This document shows, one piece after another, positions 1 through 9,028 of a DNA stretch of 29,876 nt. This DNA comes from Tannerellaceae bacterium. Lineage in GTDB: Bacteria > Bacteroidota > Bacteroidia > Bacteroidales > Tannerellaceae. A program made the position numbers and the translations under genes. Position 1 is the first letter of the stretch. Every line of letters begins with the position of its first letter. The stretch is from NCBI GenBank assembly GCA_031276545.1, contig JAISMW010000077.1, positions 1 to 29,876 on the forward strand, in the 5' to 3' direction. A model generated the notes under the pieces. The model saw only the letters and a list, made by a program, of their open reading frames with translations. It had not been told where the DNA came from and did not search any database.

Positions 1-112
1 AGACCCGGGAAATTATCCGGCCGGGACGCAGTGTGAAACGGAACAAAAAAACTAAAAAGTTATATTCAATGAATTACAGGAGGTTATAGCTGTTTCTTAA
101 GTAAACGACATT

Positions 113-160
113 GAATAACGAATAGTGAACAGTGATTAGTGAATAGTGGTTAGTGAATAA
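113..160. repeat. Degenerate TAGTGAA-type short tandem repeat
   Basis: The stretch is built from variations of GAATAGTG, GATTAGTG and GAACAGTG, roughly 7-8 bp per unit. The flanking word ATAACGAATAG also occurs inverted near 29519-29529, just after another gene. It looks like a simple intergenic sequence rather than a coding or RNA element. Confidence 0.5.
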
Positions 161-207
161 TCTTGCGGAGGTATTTATTTGAGTCAGATCCGATCCTTCG
201 CAATATA

Positions 208-262
208 GGCCGGCAGTATGGTATCAGTGGTTTCTCCCCGATACCGTCTGCCGGCCTTCCTT
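208..262 (+). terminator. Possible intrinsic terminator or hairpin
   Basis: GGCCGGCAG at 208-216 pairs with CTGCCGGCC at 248-256, and inner segments GGTATC and GATACC also pair, leaving a short loop. A T-rich run (TTCCTTTTCTT) follows. It would end a transcript coming from the left of the window, about 220 bp before ftsX. Confidence 0.45.
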
Positions 263-478
263 TTCTTAAGAGAACAGCCGGGAATGTGGCTGCCTCAAAA
301 GCACGCGGATGACGCAGACCGGATGGATTTTTCCTCCCGAAGCACGGGTTTCTCAGGTCGAACTCAGGTTAAAGAAATAAAAATACCGTCATGTTCCGCA
401 AATTATTTGTTCTTTTGCGGACAATTTGGGGAGGGTTTATCCTACAGGTATCCCGGATTTATTCAATTATAATTTAGT

Positions 479-1366
479 ATGGACTTGATGGCAGAAAACA
501 AAAGAATAGGTATTGTTTCTTTCTTTAATTCTCGCGTTACTTCGGTAATCAGTATTGCTTTGGTTCTTTTTTTACTGGGATTGATATTTTTGATGGCTTT
601 GCTGGGGAATCAGTTGTCGGATTATGTGAAAGAGAACATCTCCTTTTCCGTTATACTGAGAGATGACATAAGGGAATCCGATATAAAAAAGATTCAGAGG
701 AGCCTGGACGATTTGCCCTTTATCAAATCCACCGAATACATTTCGAAAGAACAGGCGGCAAAAGAACTGGAAGCCGAATTGGGAGAAAACCCCGAAACAT
801 TCCTTGGATTCAATCCTTTGCAGGCCTCTATTGACGTCAAACTTCATTCCGAATATGCCAATACCGACAGCTTGCCGGTAATCGAAAAAAAACTCACCGC
901 CTACACATCCGTATCCGAACTGCTTTACCGGAAAGATATGATGCAGGTGGTAAACGATAACATCAAGCGGATAGGCGTCGTGCTGCTGACGCTTACCCTG
1001 ATGCTGATGGCTATTTCGTTTGTGCTTATAAGCAATACCATCCGCCTGCTGATTTATTCGAAACGTTTCCTTATTCATACGATGCAACTGGTGGGAGCAA
1101 CCGCCGATTTTATCCGGAGGCCTTTTGTGACTCACAACATCGTCAGCGGTATTTTTGCTTCCATCCTGGCCATACTGATGCTGATGGGTGCACTGTTTTA
1201 TCTGCAGCGGGAATTGGCAGGCTTTGTTCAAATGCTGGATACGGGCGTGCTGCTGCTGGTTTTTGTGTCCGTATTTATACTGGGAATCGCGCTGTCTGTG
1301 GTTGCCACGGTGTGGGCTGTCAACCGGTACCTGCGCATGGAAGTAGATGAATTGTATTACATATAA
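479..1366 (+). CDS. ftsX: Cell division protein FtsX
   Basis: This is the membrane subunit of the FtsEX complex, which resembles an ABC transporter and couples septum formation to activation of cell-wall hydrolases. The 295-residue protein has the FtsX layout. It has a short cytoplasmic N-terminus and a first membrane helix at about 22-42. An extracytoplasmic domain follows (about 45-160), then three more helices (about 165-190, 218-242 and 257-285). The length is normal for the family. A second in-frame ATG (residue 4, position 488) is an equally possible start. It leads a tight operon with the DUF3098, uppP, truB, queA and folK genes, an arrangement common in Bacteroidales. No ftsE lies in the window; in this phylum it is usually elsewhere. 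Confidence 0.93.
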   Translation: MDLMAENKRIGIVSFFNSRVTSVISIALVLFLLGLIFLMALLGNQLSDYVKENISFSVILRDDIRESDIKKIQRSLDDLPFIKSTEYISKEQAAKELEAELGENPETFLGFNPLQASIDVKLHSEYANTDSLPVIEKKLTAYTSVSELLYRKDMMQVVNDNIKRIGVVLLTLTLMLMAISFVLISNTIRLLIYSKRFLIHTMQLVGATADFIRRPFVTHNIVSGIFASILAILMLMGALFYLQRELAGFVQMLDTGVLLLVFVSVFILGIALSVVATVWAVNRYLRMEVDELYYI

Positions 1367-1377
1367 ACATAAAGAAC

Positions 1378-1623
1378 ATGTCGAAAAAGAATTTTGCTTT
1401 CGGAAAAGATAATTTTATTCTGATTGCCGTGGCTGTGGCTATTATCATTATCGGTTTTGTCCTGATGAGTGGAGGCGGCATCCCGGCAGACGGGGTATCC
1501 TTCAATCCGGAGATATTCAGTGCGCGACGTATTACGGTCGCACCGGTTGTAACAATGATCGGTTTCGGACTGATGGTGTTTGCCATTCTGAAAAACAGTA
1601 AAGAGAAGCAATCCGGAGAATAA
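1378..1623 (+). CDS. DUF3098 small membrane protein
   Basis: This 81-residue protein has two hydrophobic helices (about 13-31 and 57-75) joined by a loop that contains GGGIPADGV. Its N-terminus is short and basic and its C-terminus is charged ([10 protein letters not shown]). It matches the small Bacteroidota family DUF3098, which is regularly found between ftsX and uppP. Its function is unknown; the position suggests a role at the inner membrane linked to division or to undecaprenyl phosphate recycling, but that is only inference. It begins 11 bp after ftsX, and its stop codon TAA shares one base with the ATG of uppP, so translation is probably coupled. Confidence 0.85.
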   Translation: MSKKNFAFGKDNFILIAVAVAIIIIGFVLMSGGGIPADGVSFNPEIFSARRITVAPVVTMIGFGLMVFAILKNSKEKQSGE

Positions 1624-2417
1624 TGAGCATCCTTGAAGTCATTCTTGTTGCAATCGTAGAAGGATTGACCGAATTCCTGCCGGTCTCTTCCACCGGACAC
1701 ATGATTATAACGCAAGGATTGCTGGGTATAGAAAGCAATGATTTCGTAAAAGCATTCACGGTGATTATTCAGTTTGGAGCCATTTTGTCGGTTGTCTGTT
1801 TATATTGGAAACGTTTTTTTCACAGTTTGGATTTTTACCTGAAATTGCTGGTTGCCTTCCTTCCTGCGGCTGTGGCGGGCTTTCTGTTCAGCGACTTCAT
1901 CGACAGCCTGCTTGAAAAGGTAGAGGTGGTAGCCGTCATGCTGGTTATAGGAGGTGTTTTTATGCTGTTTGCAGACAGGATGTTCAACCATCCGGAGGAA
2001 TCGCAGGAAATAACGAAAAAGAAAGCCCTGTGCATCGGACTCTTTCAATGCATCGCGATGATTCCGGGCGTTTCCCGTTCGATGGCCACCATTGTAGGAG
2101 GCATGACGCAGAAACTTTCACGTAAAACAGCCGCCGAGTTTTCCTTCTTCCTGGCTGTCCCCACGATGTTTGCCGCATCCGCCTACAAACTGCTGACGCT
2201 GTTCCGGCATCCGGGCGGAACAGAGGTGCTGATGCAGCACATACCGGCGCTGATTATAGGGAATGCGGTAGCGTTTATGGTAGCGTTGGCGGCTATCCGG
2301 TTTTTTATCGGATACATCACCCGGTACGGATTCAAAGCATTCGGGTATTACCGCATTCTGGTGGGAGGATTGATTTTGATACTGGTATTAACCGGACATA
2401 ATTTACAGATTATTTGA
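1623..2417 (+). CDS. uppP: Undecaprenyl-diphosphatase UppP (BacA type)
   Basis: The enzyme removes one phosphate from undecaprenyl diphosphate and so regenerates the lipid carrier for peptidoglycan and surface polysaccharides. The protein has 264 residues. Two signature motifs are visible: [14 protein letters not shown] at residues 13-26 (catalytic glutamates and SSTGH) and PGVSRS around residues 148-153, which carries the conserved arginine (R152). Several hydrophobic helices fill the rest, as expected of this polytopic inner-membrane enzyme. High expression of this family gives resistance to bacitracin. The ATG overlaps the previous stop by one base, and its own TGA overlaps the ATG of truB by one base. 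Confidence 0.96.
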   Translation: MSILEVILVAIVEGLTEFLPVSSTGHMIITQGLLGIESNDFVKAFTVIIQFGAILSVVCLYWKRFFHSLDFYLKLLVAFLPAAVAGFLFSDFIDSLLEKVEVVAVMLVIGGVFMLFADRMFNHPEESQEITKKKALCIGLFQCIAMIPGVSRSMATIVGGMTQKLSRKTAAEFSFFLAVPTMFAASAYKLLTLFRHPGGTEVLMQHIPALIIGNAVAFMVALAAIRFFIGYITRYGFKAFGYYRILVGGLILILVLTGHNLQII

Positions 2418-3118
2418 TGGATTTTTTAGAAGGAGAGGTCGTTTATCTCAATAAACCTGCGGAGTGGACGTCCTTCGATTTGGTGAACCGGTTCCGCCAT
2501 AAGCTAACAAGGACACTGCGCGTAAAAAAGATAAAAGTAGGACATGCCGGAACACTCGACCCGCTGGCTACCGGTGTGATGATTCTGTGTACGGGGAAGG
2601 CTACCAAACGGATTGACGAGTTTCAATACCAAACAAAAGAATACGTGGCAACGATAAAGCTGGGAGAAACAACCCCTTCTTTCGACCTGGAAGAAGAAGT
2701 GGACGGGGTATATCCCACGGAACATATCACCCGCGAGGACGTAGAAAAAGTCCTACAGTCGTTTGTCGGTACGATTCAGCAAATACCTCCGGTCTTTTCC
2801 GCCGTTAAAATAAACGGGAAAAGAGCCTACAAGTTCGCACGGAAAGGAAAGACGGTGGAACTGAAACCCAAAACACTGCAGATTGAAGCAGTGGAACTGA
2901 CGGAATGTCGCCTGCCGGTTATTACCATACGGGTAGTTTGCAGCAAAGGAACCTACATCCGCGCGCTGGCAAGAGATATAGGAGAAGCCCTGCAATCGGG
3001 GGCACACCTGATCGCACTGGAGCGCACACGAATTGGAGACGTAACACTCGATATGTGCCTGCCGGTCGAACAGATAGACTCCTTTCTGGAAGAGGCAACA
3101 ATAGAAACAACAGATTAA
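2417..3118 (+). CDS. truB: tRNA pseudouridine(55) synthase TruB
   Basis: TruB converts U55 of the T-loop in tRNAs to pseudouridine. The catalytic motif [13 protein letters not shown] is present, with the nucleophilic aspartate at residue 48, the same number as in E. coli TruB. Other family features are [12 protein letters not shown] near the N-terminus and [15 protein letters not shown] at about 175-190. The protein has 233 residues. It lacks the longer C-terminal PUA domain found in E. coli, a common bacterial variant. I chose the ATG at 2417, which overlaps the uppP stop in the form TGATG; a TTG one codon earlier is in frame but unlikely. queA follows after 10 bp. Confidence 0.95.
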   Translation: MDFLEGEVVYLNKPAEWTSFDLVNRFRHKLTRTLRVKKIKVGHAGTLDPLATGVMILCTGKATKRIDEFQYQTKEYVATIKLGETTPSFDLEEEVDGVYPTEHITREDVEKVLQSFVGTIQQIPPVFSAVKINGKRAYKFARKGKTVELKPKTLQIEAVELTECRLPVITIRVVCSKGTYIRALARDIGEALQSGAHLIALERTRIGDVTLDMCLPVEQIDSFLEEATIETTD

Positions 3119-3128
3119 TATACGGAAC

Positions 3129-4178
3129 ATGAAACTTTCTAAATTCAGATTTAATTTGCCGGAAGAACTGATCGCACTCCGTCCGGCGCCGAATAGGGAT
3201 GAATCACGCCTGATGGTGATACATCGCAAAACAGGACAAATAGAGCACCGGATATTCAAGGATATTCTGGATTATTTCGGAGAAAAAGACGTCTTTATCT
3301 TCAACAACACCAAGGTCTTTCCCGCCCGTTTATACGGAAACAAGGAGAAAACCGGAGCCCGCATCGAAGTCTTCCTGCTCCGCGAGCTCAATCCGGATTT
3401 GAGGCTCTGGGACGTACTGGTCGACCCCGCACGAAAAATACGCATCGGAAACAAACTCTATTTCGGAGAAGACGACGCAATGGTAGCCGAAGTGATAGAC
3501 AATACCACATCAAGAGGACGCACGCTCCGCTTCCTGTACGACGACAATCACGACAAATTCAAAAAAGCCCTCTTTGCACTGGGAGAAACTCCCCTGCCAA
3601 AGTATATAAAGCGCCCGGTGGAACCCGAAGATGAAACACGCTACCAGAATATCTTTGCTTCCGAAGAAGGTGCGGTAGTGGCTCCCGCCGCCGGACTCCA
3701 CTTCAGCCGGGAGTTGATGAAACGCCTCGAAATAAAAGACTGCCGCTTTTCCTACCTCACCGTTCACTCCGGTCTGGGGAACTTCCGCGAAATAGACGTG
3801 GAAGACCTCACAAAACACAAAATGGACTCGGAACAAATCATCGTGAACGGAGAGGTCGTGAAAATCGTAAACGAAGGAAAAGACGGAAACCACAGGATAT
3901 GCGCCGTCGGTACCTCCGTCATGAGGGCTGTCGAAACAGCCGTAAGCACAGACGGACACCTGAAAGAATTCGAAGGATGGACCAATAAATTTATTTTCCC
4001 CCCTTACGAGTTTAGCGTGGCCTCGCACATGGTGACAAACTTCCACCTGCCGCTCTCCACCTTGCTGATGATGACGGCTTCCTTCGGCGGATACAATCTG
4101 ATTATGGATGCCTACCGCATAGCCATAGAAGAAAAATACCACTTCGGAGCATACGGAGACGCCATGCTGATTGTCTGA
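3129..4178 (+). CDS. queA: S-adenosylmethionine:tRNA ribosyltransferase-isomerase QueA
   Basis: QueA transfers and isomerises the ribosyl group of S-adenosylmethionine onto preQ1 in tRNA, giving epoxyqueuosine at wobble position 34. The 349-residue length is normal. Recognisable segments are the N-terminal [27 protein letters not shown] (about 57-71), the [13 protein letters not shown] motif (about 184-196), the HSGLGNF motif, and FIFPPYEF followed by [12 protein letters not shown] near the C-terminus. It sits 10 bp after truB, so two tRNA-modification genes are co-transcribed with membrane genes. This is a soluble cytoplasmic enzyme. Confidence 0.96.
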   Translation: MKLSKFRFNLPEELIALRPAPNRDESRLMVIHRKTGQIEHRIFKDILDYFGEKDVFIFNNTKVFPARLYGNKEKTGARIEVFLLRELNPDLRLWDVLVDPARKIRIGNKLYFGEDDAMVAEVIDNTTSRGRTLRFLYDDNHDKFKKALFALGETPLPKYIKRPVEPEDETRYQNIFASEEGAVVAPAAGLHFSRELMKRLEIKDCRFSYLTVHSGLGNFREIDVEDLTKHKMDSEQIIVNGEVVKIVNEGKDGNHRICAVGTSVMRAVETAVSTDGHLKEFEGWTNKFIFPPYEFSVASHMVTNFHLPLSTLLMMTASFGGYNLIMDAYRIAIEEKYHFGAYGDAMLIV

Positions 4179-4196
4179 AATCCGGCAGCAAAAGAA

Positions 4197-4655
4197 ATGG
4201 CAACAGCGTATCTCGGTGCAGGCGCCAATCTGGGAGAAAAGCAAAAACACATCTCCACAGCCCTGGAACTGTTGGCAGAAAGAGCGGGAACCATTCTCGC
4301 TCTTTCTTCTTTATACGAAAGCAAACCCTGGGGATTCGAGTCCGAAAACGACTTCCTGAACGTGGCGCTTGCCGTCGAAACCTGCGCATCTCCCCTCGAA
4401 CTGCTGCACATCACCCAGCAGATAGAACACGATATGGGACGAAGGGAAAAAAGCCACGGCGCCTATCAGGACAGGATCATCGACATAGACATCCTGCTTT
4501 ACGAAAACCTGATACTCCATACCCCCCAGCTCACCCTACCCCATCCCCTGATGCACAAACGCAGCTTCGTAATCCTCCCGCTGGCCGAAATTGCTCCGGA
4601 GCTTGTACACCCCGTCCTGAAGCAAACCGTGCGCGAACTCTCCCTTTTGCTTTAG
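4197..4655 (+). CDS. folK: Hydroxymethyldihydropterin pyrophosphokinase (HPPK)
   Basis: The enzyme transfers pyrophosphate from ATP to 6-hydroxymethyl-7,8-dihydropterin in folate synthesis. At 152 residues it has the single-domain HPPK length. Visible signatures are LGAGANLGEK near the N-terminus (compare the usual LGSNLG), the SSLYESKPWG strand, the RIIDIDILLY motif that binds the metal ions, and LPHPLMHKRSFVILPLAEI. It is the last gene of the ftsX operon, 18 bp after queA. A 7-bp inverted repeat starts at its stop codon. Confidence 0.95.
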   Translation: MATAYLGAGANLGEKQKHISTALELLAERAGTILALSSLYESKPWGFESENDFLNVALAVETCASPLELLHITQQIEHDMGRREKSHGAYQDRIIDIDILLYENLILHTPQLTLPHPLMHKRSFVILPLAEIAPELVHPVLKQTVRELSLLL

Positions 4656-4688
4656 CTGCCGTGTCCCGCAGCATATCCGCCCGGCAGC
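4655..4688 (+). terminator. Weak hairpin after folK
   Basis: GCTGCCG at 4655-4661 pairs perfectly with CGGCAGC at 4682-4688. The sequence after it is AT-rich but is not a T run, so it may be a transcript end or only an mRNA-stabilising structure. Confidence 0.35.
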
Positions 4689-4713
4689 AATATATAGAAT
4701 AAGTATAGGAACA

Positions 4714-4744
4714 ATTGGAAAATCCGGGATGTTGAGTAAATTTG
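4714..4744 (+). promoter_or_regulatory. Bacteroidota promoter for the DUF4143 ATPase
   Basis: A -7 box TAAATTTG at 4737-4744 fits TAnnTTTG exactly. An ATTG at 4714-4717 lies 19 bp upstream and fits the -33 element in three of four bases. Transcription would start near 4750, which places the open-frame TTG at 4742 outside the transcript and supports the ATG at 4772. Confidence 0.65.
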
Positions 4745-4764
4745 CTCTCCGTATTGAGTAAATT
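4732..4764. repeat. 11-bp direct repeat across the promoter
   Basis: TTGAGTAAATT occurs at 4732-4742 and again at 4754-4764, a spacing of 22 bp or two helical turns. The first copy overlaps the -7 box and the second lies in the early leader, as would be expected for a repressor operator. This role is inference. Confidence 0.55.
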
Positions 4765-4771
4765 AAAACGC

Positions 4772-5956
4772 ATGTTCGAACGTCCTTATTTGAAGTCTCT
4801 TACAGAAAGAATAAAAGAACCCGGAAAGTTCATCCAGGTCATTGTGGGGCCGCGGCAGGTGGGCAAAACCACGATGGTCACCCAACTGCTGGCGCAGCTT
4901 ACCACCCCTTATCTGTATGAATCGGCCGATGCGGTTTCGGCCACAAACTCCGCCTGGCTGATACAGGTATGGGATTCCGCCCGGCTGCGATTACATACAT
5001 CCGGAGCCCCGGAAGTGCTGCTGGTTATCGACGAAATACAAAAGATCGAGAACTGGAGCGAAGTCGTAAAACAGCAGTGGGACAGGGACAGGCGAGAACA
5101 GACACACATCAAGGTGATTCTGCTCGGCTCTTCCCGCCTGCTGATTCAGAAGGGACTGACCGAATCCCTGGCCGGACGCTTCGAAACAATGCACCTGGGG
5201 CACTGGTCGTATCCCGAAATGCGGAATGCCTTCGGATGGAGCATCAGCCGGTACATCTACTTCGGCGGATATCCCGGCTCGGCGTCTTTAATACACGACG
5301 AAGAACGCTGGAAAAACTACATCAGGGATGCGCTGATAGAAACAAGCATCTCCAAAGATATTTTAATGCTGACCAGAGTTGACAAACCTGCCCTGCTGAA
5401 ACGACTCTTTGAGTTGGGATGCCTGTATTCCGGACAAATCCTTTCCTACACAAAAATCACCGGACAACTGCAGGATGCAGGCAACACCACCACGCTGGCA
5501 AACTATCTGAAACTTTTATCGGACTGCGGACTCCTGGGCGGTCTGGACAAGTACGCCGGAGACATCGTCCGCAAGCGGGGATCGACCCCGAAGTTTCAGG
5601 TATACAACAATGCACTTCTTACCGCCCAAAGCCACGAAACCTTCCGCAATGCCACCCTCACTCCCGAACGCTGGGGAAGGCTCGTCGAATCGGCCGTCGG
5701 CACACATTTGATCAATCATTCCGTTTCCGAAAGATACAATCTCTGCTACTGGCGCGAGGGAAACCATGAAGTGGACTTTATACTGGAAAAAGGAAACACC
5801 GTAATCGCCCTCGAAGTGAAAAGCGGAATGAAAGCCGAAAATACAGGCATGAGCGTGTTTGCAAAAAAATTCCATCCCCGGAAGGTATTGCTTGTAGGCA
5901 CGGCAGGAATACCCTGCGAAGAGTTTCTGAATATGAATCCGGGTGAACTATTTTAA
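4772..5956 (+). CDS. AAA ATPase with DUF4143 nuclease-like domain
   Basis: This 394-residue protein belongs to the large family with an N-terminal AAA domain and a C-terminal DUF4143. The Walker A motif GPRQVGKTT is at residues 26-34, and the Walker B strand VLLVIDEIQKI follows at about 83-93. The C-terminal part has GRLVESAVGTHL and then EVDFIL with ALEVKSG, resembling the acidic and lysine residues of a PD-(D/E)XK nuclease fold. Family members are common in Bacteroidota and archaea, often in variable numbers; their function is not established. The gene is inserted between folK and an acyl-CoA ligase, has its own promoter, and carries a direct repeat there. The TTG start at 4742 is unlikely, because it would lie upstream of the predicted transcript start. 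Confidence 0.88.
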   Translation: MFERPYLKSLTERIKEPGKFIQVIVGPRQVGKTTMVTQLLAQLTTPYLYESADAVSATNSAWLIQVWDSARLRLHTSGAPEVLLVIDEIQKIENWSEVVKQQWDRDRREQTHIKVILLGSSRLLIQKGLTESLAGRFETMHLGHWSYPEMRNAFGWSISRYIYFGGYPGSASLIHDEERWKNYIRDALIETSISKDILMLTRVDKPALLKRLFELGCLYSGQILSYTKITGQLQDAGNTTTLANYLKLLSDCGLLGGLDKYAGDIVRKRGSTPKFQVYNNALLTAQSHETFRNATLTPERWGRLVESAVGTHLINHSVSERYNLCYWREGNHEVDFILEKGNTVIALEVKSGMKAENTGMSVFAKKFHPRKVLLVGTAGIPCEEFLNMNPGELF

Positions 5957-5988
5957 CACGAACTATCACCAAACACATACACCGCTTT

Positions 5989-7905
5989 ATGAAGAATACA
6001 TTGGTAGACCTTTTTGAAGGGTCAGTAAAACAGTTTCCAGACAATACCTTCCTGCTGGAAAAGAAAGCAGACAAGTTCGAATCCACCACCTACGCACAAG
6101 TGAAAGACATCGTCTACCGCCTGGGAGCCGGACTCGTAGCCGCAGGAGTGAAAAAGGGAGACCGCATGGCGCTCCTCAGCGAAGGACGCAACGACTGGAT
6201 CACAGGCGAACTCGCCATGTTCTATGCCGGAGCTACGAACGTTCCCCTTTCCGTCAAACTGGAAGAAGCAAACGACCTGCTCTTCCGCCTCCGTCATGCC
6301 GACGTGAAATACATCATGGTATCGGGCAATCAACTGAAAAAGATTCGGGCTATCCTCCACCAGCTCCCCTGCGTAGAAAAAGTAATCGTATTCGACCCCC
6401 AGCCCGCCTGGCAGGAAAAGGAATGTAGCCTCAGGGACATCATCGAACTGGGAGAACACTTCCTCCGGACACACTCGCCGGAGGAATTTCTCGCCATCGG
6501 ACAATCCCTCCAAAACGACGATTTCGCCACCATCACCTACACATCGGGCACCACCGCCGACCCCAAAGGCGTCATCCTCACACACCGCAACTATACGGCA
6601 AACGTCGAGCAGGCCCTCTCCTGCATGAGCATCGACCACACCTGGCGAACGCTCATCATCCTCCCCCTCGACCATTGCTTCGCACACGTCGTGGGATTCT
6701 ACATCTTCATGCACAAGGGAGCCTCCGTCGCCACCGTACAGGTAGGACGTACCGGAATGGAAACACTCAAGAACATACCCGTCAACATCAAAGAAGTAAA
6801 ACCCTTCCTTATATTAAGCGTCCCCGCGCTGGCCAAAAACTTCAGGAAGAACATCGAACAGGCCATACAGGCAAAAGGCAAAACCGCCGTGCGATTCTTC
6901 CGCCTGGCGTTGCGCATGGCATACATCTACAACGGCGAATCCGACCGGCAGAAAGGCCGGGGCTTCCGCTGCCTCACGGCGCCGCTCGTGGCGCTGGCCG
7001 ACGCACTCCTCTTCTCCAAAATACGCATGAACTTCGGAGGCCAACTGAAATTCTTCGTAGGCGGAGGAGCCCTGCTCGACAAAGACCTCCAGAAATTCTT
7101 CTACGCCATAGGCATGCCCATGTACCAGGGCTACGGGCTGAGCGAAGCCACCCCCGTAATCTCCACCAACGGGCCGCGACGACACCACTTCGGCAGCAGC
7201 GGAGTACCCGTCAGACCGCTCGAACTCAAAATCTGCGACGCCGGCGGCAACCCCCTCCCCCAGGGAGAAAAAGGAGAAATCGTGGTGAAGGGCGAAAACG
7301 TAATGGCCGGATACTGGAAAAACCCCCAGTCCACCGCCGAAACACTCCGGGACGGATGGCTACATACCGGCGACATGGGCTACGTGAAAGACGGACTCCT
7401 CTTCGTACTCGGACGCTTCAAAAGCCTACTCATCAGCAGCGACGGCGAAAAATACAGCCCCGAAGGCATCGAGGAAGCCCTCATGGAACACTCCCCCGCC
7501 ATCAGCCAGCTCATCCTCTGCAACAACCAAAACCCCTACACCGTGGCGCTGCTGGTACCCGACCGCGACGCGCTGAAAAAACTCCTGGCACAGCAAAACC
7601 TCGACCTCCATACCGAAAAAGGAAAAGAAGAAGCCATACACATCATCAAAAAACAGATAGACCGCTTCCGCAAAGGAGGCGACCTGGCCGGCCTCTTCCC
7701 CGAACGCTGGCTCCCCGCCACCTTTGCCATCCTGCCCGAACCCTGGACCGAACAAAACGGCATGGTGAACAGCACCATGAAAATCGTACGAGCCAAAGTG
7801 GAAAAAGCCTGCGCCCACCGCATAGCACACCTCTTCTCGCCCGAAGGCAAAAACCCCCTGAACGCAGAAAACCTTAAATCTTTGCAACCCGCACGCACAG
7901 ATTAA
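5989..7905 (+). CDS. Long-chain fatty acid-CoA ligase, AMP-forming
   Basis: The enzyme activates a fatty acid with ATP to the acyl-adenylate and then forms acyl-CoA. The protein has 638 residues. The AMP-binding P-loop TITYTSGTTADPKG is at about 181-194, the A5-type motif YGLSEATP starts at residue 382, and the GWLHTGDMGYV motif lies near 455-465. GRFKSLLISSDGEKYSPEGIE follows in the hinge and C-terminal subdomain (the long FadD15/bubblegum-like subclass). It starts 32 bp after the ATPase gene without a visible promoter, so read-through is possible. Codon use is strongly C-ending (many CCC, CTC and ATC codons), as in the next gene. The exact acyl substrate is not visible. Confidence 0.92.
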   Translation: MKNTLVDLFEGSVKQFPDNTFLLEKKADKFESTTYAQVKDIVYRLGAGLVAAGVKKGDRMALLSEGRNDWITGELAMFYAGATNVPLSVKLEEANDLLFRLRHADVKYIMVSGNQLKKIRAILHQLPCVEKVIVFDPQPAWQEKECSLRDIIELGEHFLRTHSPEEFLAIGQSLQNDDFATITYTSGTTADPKGVILTHRNYTANVEQALSCMSIDHTWRTLIILPLDHCFAHVVGFYIFMHKGASVATVQVGRTGMETLKNIPVNIKEVKPFLILSVPALAKNFRKNIEQAIQAKGKTAVRFFRLALRMAYIYNGESDRQKGRGFRCLTAPLVALADALLFSKIRMNFGGQLKFFVGGGALLDKDLQKFFYAIGMPMYQGYGLSEATPVISTNGPRRHHFGSSGVPVRPLELKICDAGGNPLPQGEKGEIVVKGENVMAGYWKNPQSTAETLRDGWLHTGDMGYVKDGLLFVLGRFKSLLISSDGEKYSPEGIEEALMEHSPAISQLILCNNQNPYTVALLVPDRDALKKLLAQQNLDLHTEKGKEEAIHIIKKQIDRFRKGGDLAGLFPERWLPATFAILPEPWTEQNGMVNSTMKIVRAKVEKACAHRIAHLFSPEGKNPLNAENLKSLQPARTD

Positions 7906-7916
7906 AGGATTCTTCC

Positions 7917-7924
7917 TATCTTTG
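7917..7924 (+). promoter_or_regulatory. -7 promoter box for class II aldolase
   Basis: TATCTTTG matches the Bacteroidota -7 box exactly and lies 37 bp before the ATG. I see no TTTG at the usual 19-20 bp upstream, so the -33 element is weak or missing. Confidence 0.55.
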
Positions 7925-7961
7925 GCAAGATTTAAGTATTAACGTAATAACAATTATCACC

Positions 7962-8957
7962 ATGGTAAGTTACAAAAATTTAGGACTGGTAAACACCAAA
8001 GAAATGTTTGCAAAAGCAATGCAAGGCAAATATGCAATCCCCGCATTCAACTTCAACAATCTCGAACAGATGCAGGCTATCGTCCAGGCTTCCGTAGAGA
8101 CCAAATCCCCCGTGATACTGCAAGTATCCAGCGGCGCACGCAAATACGCCAATCAAACCCTCCTGCGCTATCTCGCCGAAGGAGCCGTGGCGTATGCCAA
8201 AGAACTGGGATGCCCCAACCCCCAGATCGTACTCCACCTCGACCACGGAGACACCTTCGAACTCTGCAAAAGCTGCATAGAAACAGGCTTCTCCTCCGTA
8301 ATGATCGACGGCTCCCACCTCTCCTACAAAGAAAACGTAGCCCTCACGAAGCAAGTAGTTGAATACGCCCATCAGTACGACGTCACCGTAGAAGGAGAAC
8401 TCGGCGTCCTGAAAGGCATCGAAGACAACAGAGTCGCCAAACACACCACCTACACCAATCCCGACGACGTGGTAGACTTCGTCACCAAAACAGGATGCGA
8501 CTCCCTCGCCATCTCCATCGGTACCTCCCACGGCCCCCATAAATTCACCCCCGCACAGTGTACCCTCGACGCCGAAGGCAACCTCGTCCCCCCCCCGCTG
8601 CGCTTCGACATCCTCGAAGAAGTAGAAAGACGAATCCCCGGATTCCCCATCGTACTCCACGGAGCCTCCTCCGTACCCCGGGAAGAAGTAGCCACCATCA
8701 ACAAATACGGCGGCGCCCTGAAAGACGCCATCGGCATACCCGAAGACCAGCTCCGCCGGGCAGCCACCTCCGCCGTCTGCAAAATCAACATAGACTCAGA
8801 CAGCCGCCTGGCCATGACCGCCGCCATCCGCAAAACATTCGTGCAAGAACCCGCCGAATTCGACCCGCGCAAATACCTTGGCCCGGCTCGCGACAATGCA
8901 ATGAAACTGTACAAACACAAAATAGAAAACGTATTAGGGTCGGCCAACCGACTGTAA
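7962..8957 (+). CDS. fbaA: Fructose-bisphosphate aldolase, class II
   Basis: This zinc-dependent aldolase interconverts fructose 1,6-bisphosphate with glyceraldehyde 3-phosphate and dihydroxyacetone phosphate in glycolysis and gluconeogenesis. The 331-residue protein shows the class II metal and substrate motifs: LHLDHGDTFE at about 88-97, VEGELGVLKG, GTSHGPHKF with a zinc-binding histidine, and VLHGASSVP with the second one. The C-terminal CKINIDSDSRLAMTAAIRK is typical. It is in its own unit, with a promoter box upstream and a terminator downstream. A run of nine C residues lies inside the coding sequence at 8588-8596. A second, unrelated class I aldolase is encoded at 18686-19744. Confidence 0.96.
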   Translation: MVSYKNLGLVNTKEMFAKAMQGKYAIPAFNFNNLEQMQAIVQASVETKSPVILQVSSGARKYANQTLLRYLAEGAVAYAKELGCPNPQIVLHLDHGDTFELCKSCIETGFSSVMIDGSHLSYKENVALTKQVVEYAHQYDVTVEGELGVLKGIEDNRVAKHTTYTNPDDVVDFVTKTGCDSLAISIGTSHGPHKFTPAQCTLDAEGNLVPPPLRFDILEEVERRIPGFPIVLHGASSVPREEVATINKYGGALKDAIGIPEDQLRRAATSAVCKINIDSDSRLAMTAAIRKTFVQEPAEFDPRKYLGPARDNAMKLYKHKIENVLGSANRL

Positions 8958-8991
8958 TATGCTATGATTAATAGGTTATTTCTATAATTGG

Positions 8992-9028
8992 CAGGAGGCA
9001 GACGTGAGTTTCCCTCCTGTTTTCTTTT
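8992..9028 (+). terminator. Intrinsic terminator after fbaA
   Basis: CAGGAGG at 8992-8998 pairs with CCTCCTG at 9013-9019, and TTTTCTTTT follows. It lies 35 bp after the stop codon. Confidence 0.8.

Larger units (their letters stand above)
1..478. other. Intergenic leader upstream of ftsX, no convincing gene
   Basis: No open frame here looks like a protein. The 84-codon frame at 218-472 has no recognisable family features and runs through a hairpin. Positions 2-55 could be the last 17 codons of a gene entering from the left, but three frames are equally open there, so this is not called. The stretch holds an AT-rich simple repeat (113-160), a GC-rich hairpin followed by a T-rich stretch (208-256) and a 14-bp motif at 357-370 that recurs at 23554-23567. 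I found no clean TAnnTTTG promoter box ahead of ftsX. Confidence 0.6.

Noticed and set aside
2..55. Possible last 17 codons of a gene entering from the left edge
   Set aside because: All three forward frames are open at the edge for 11 or more codons, and none shows a recognisable family end.
218..472. 84-codon open frame upstream of ftsX
   Set aside because: It starts inside a hairpin stem, has no family features and overlaps a dispersed repeat, so it is not supported as a gene.
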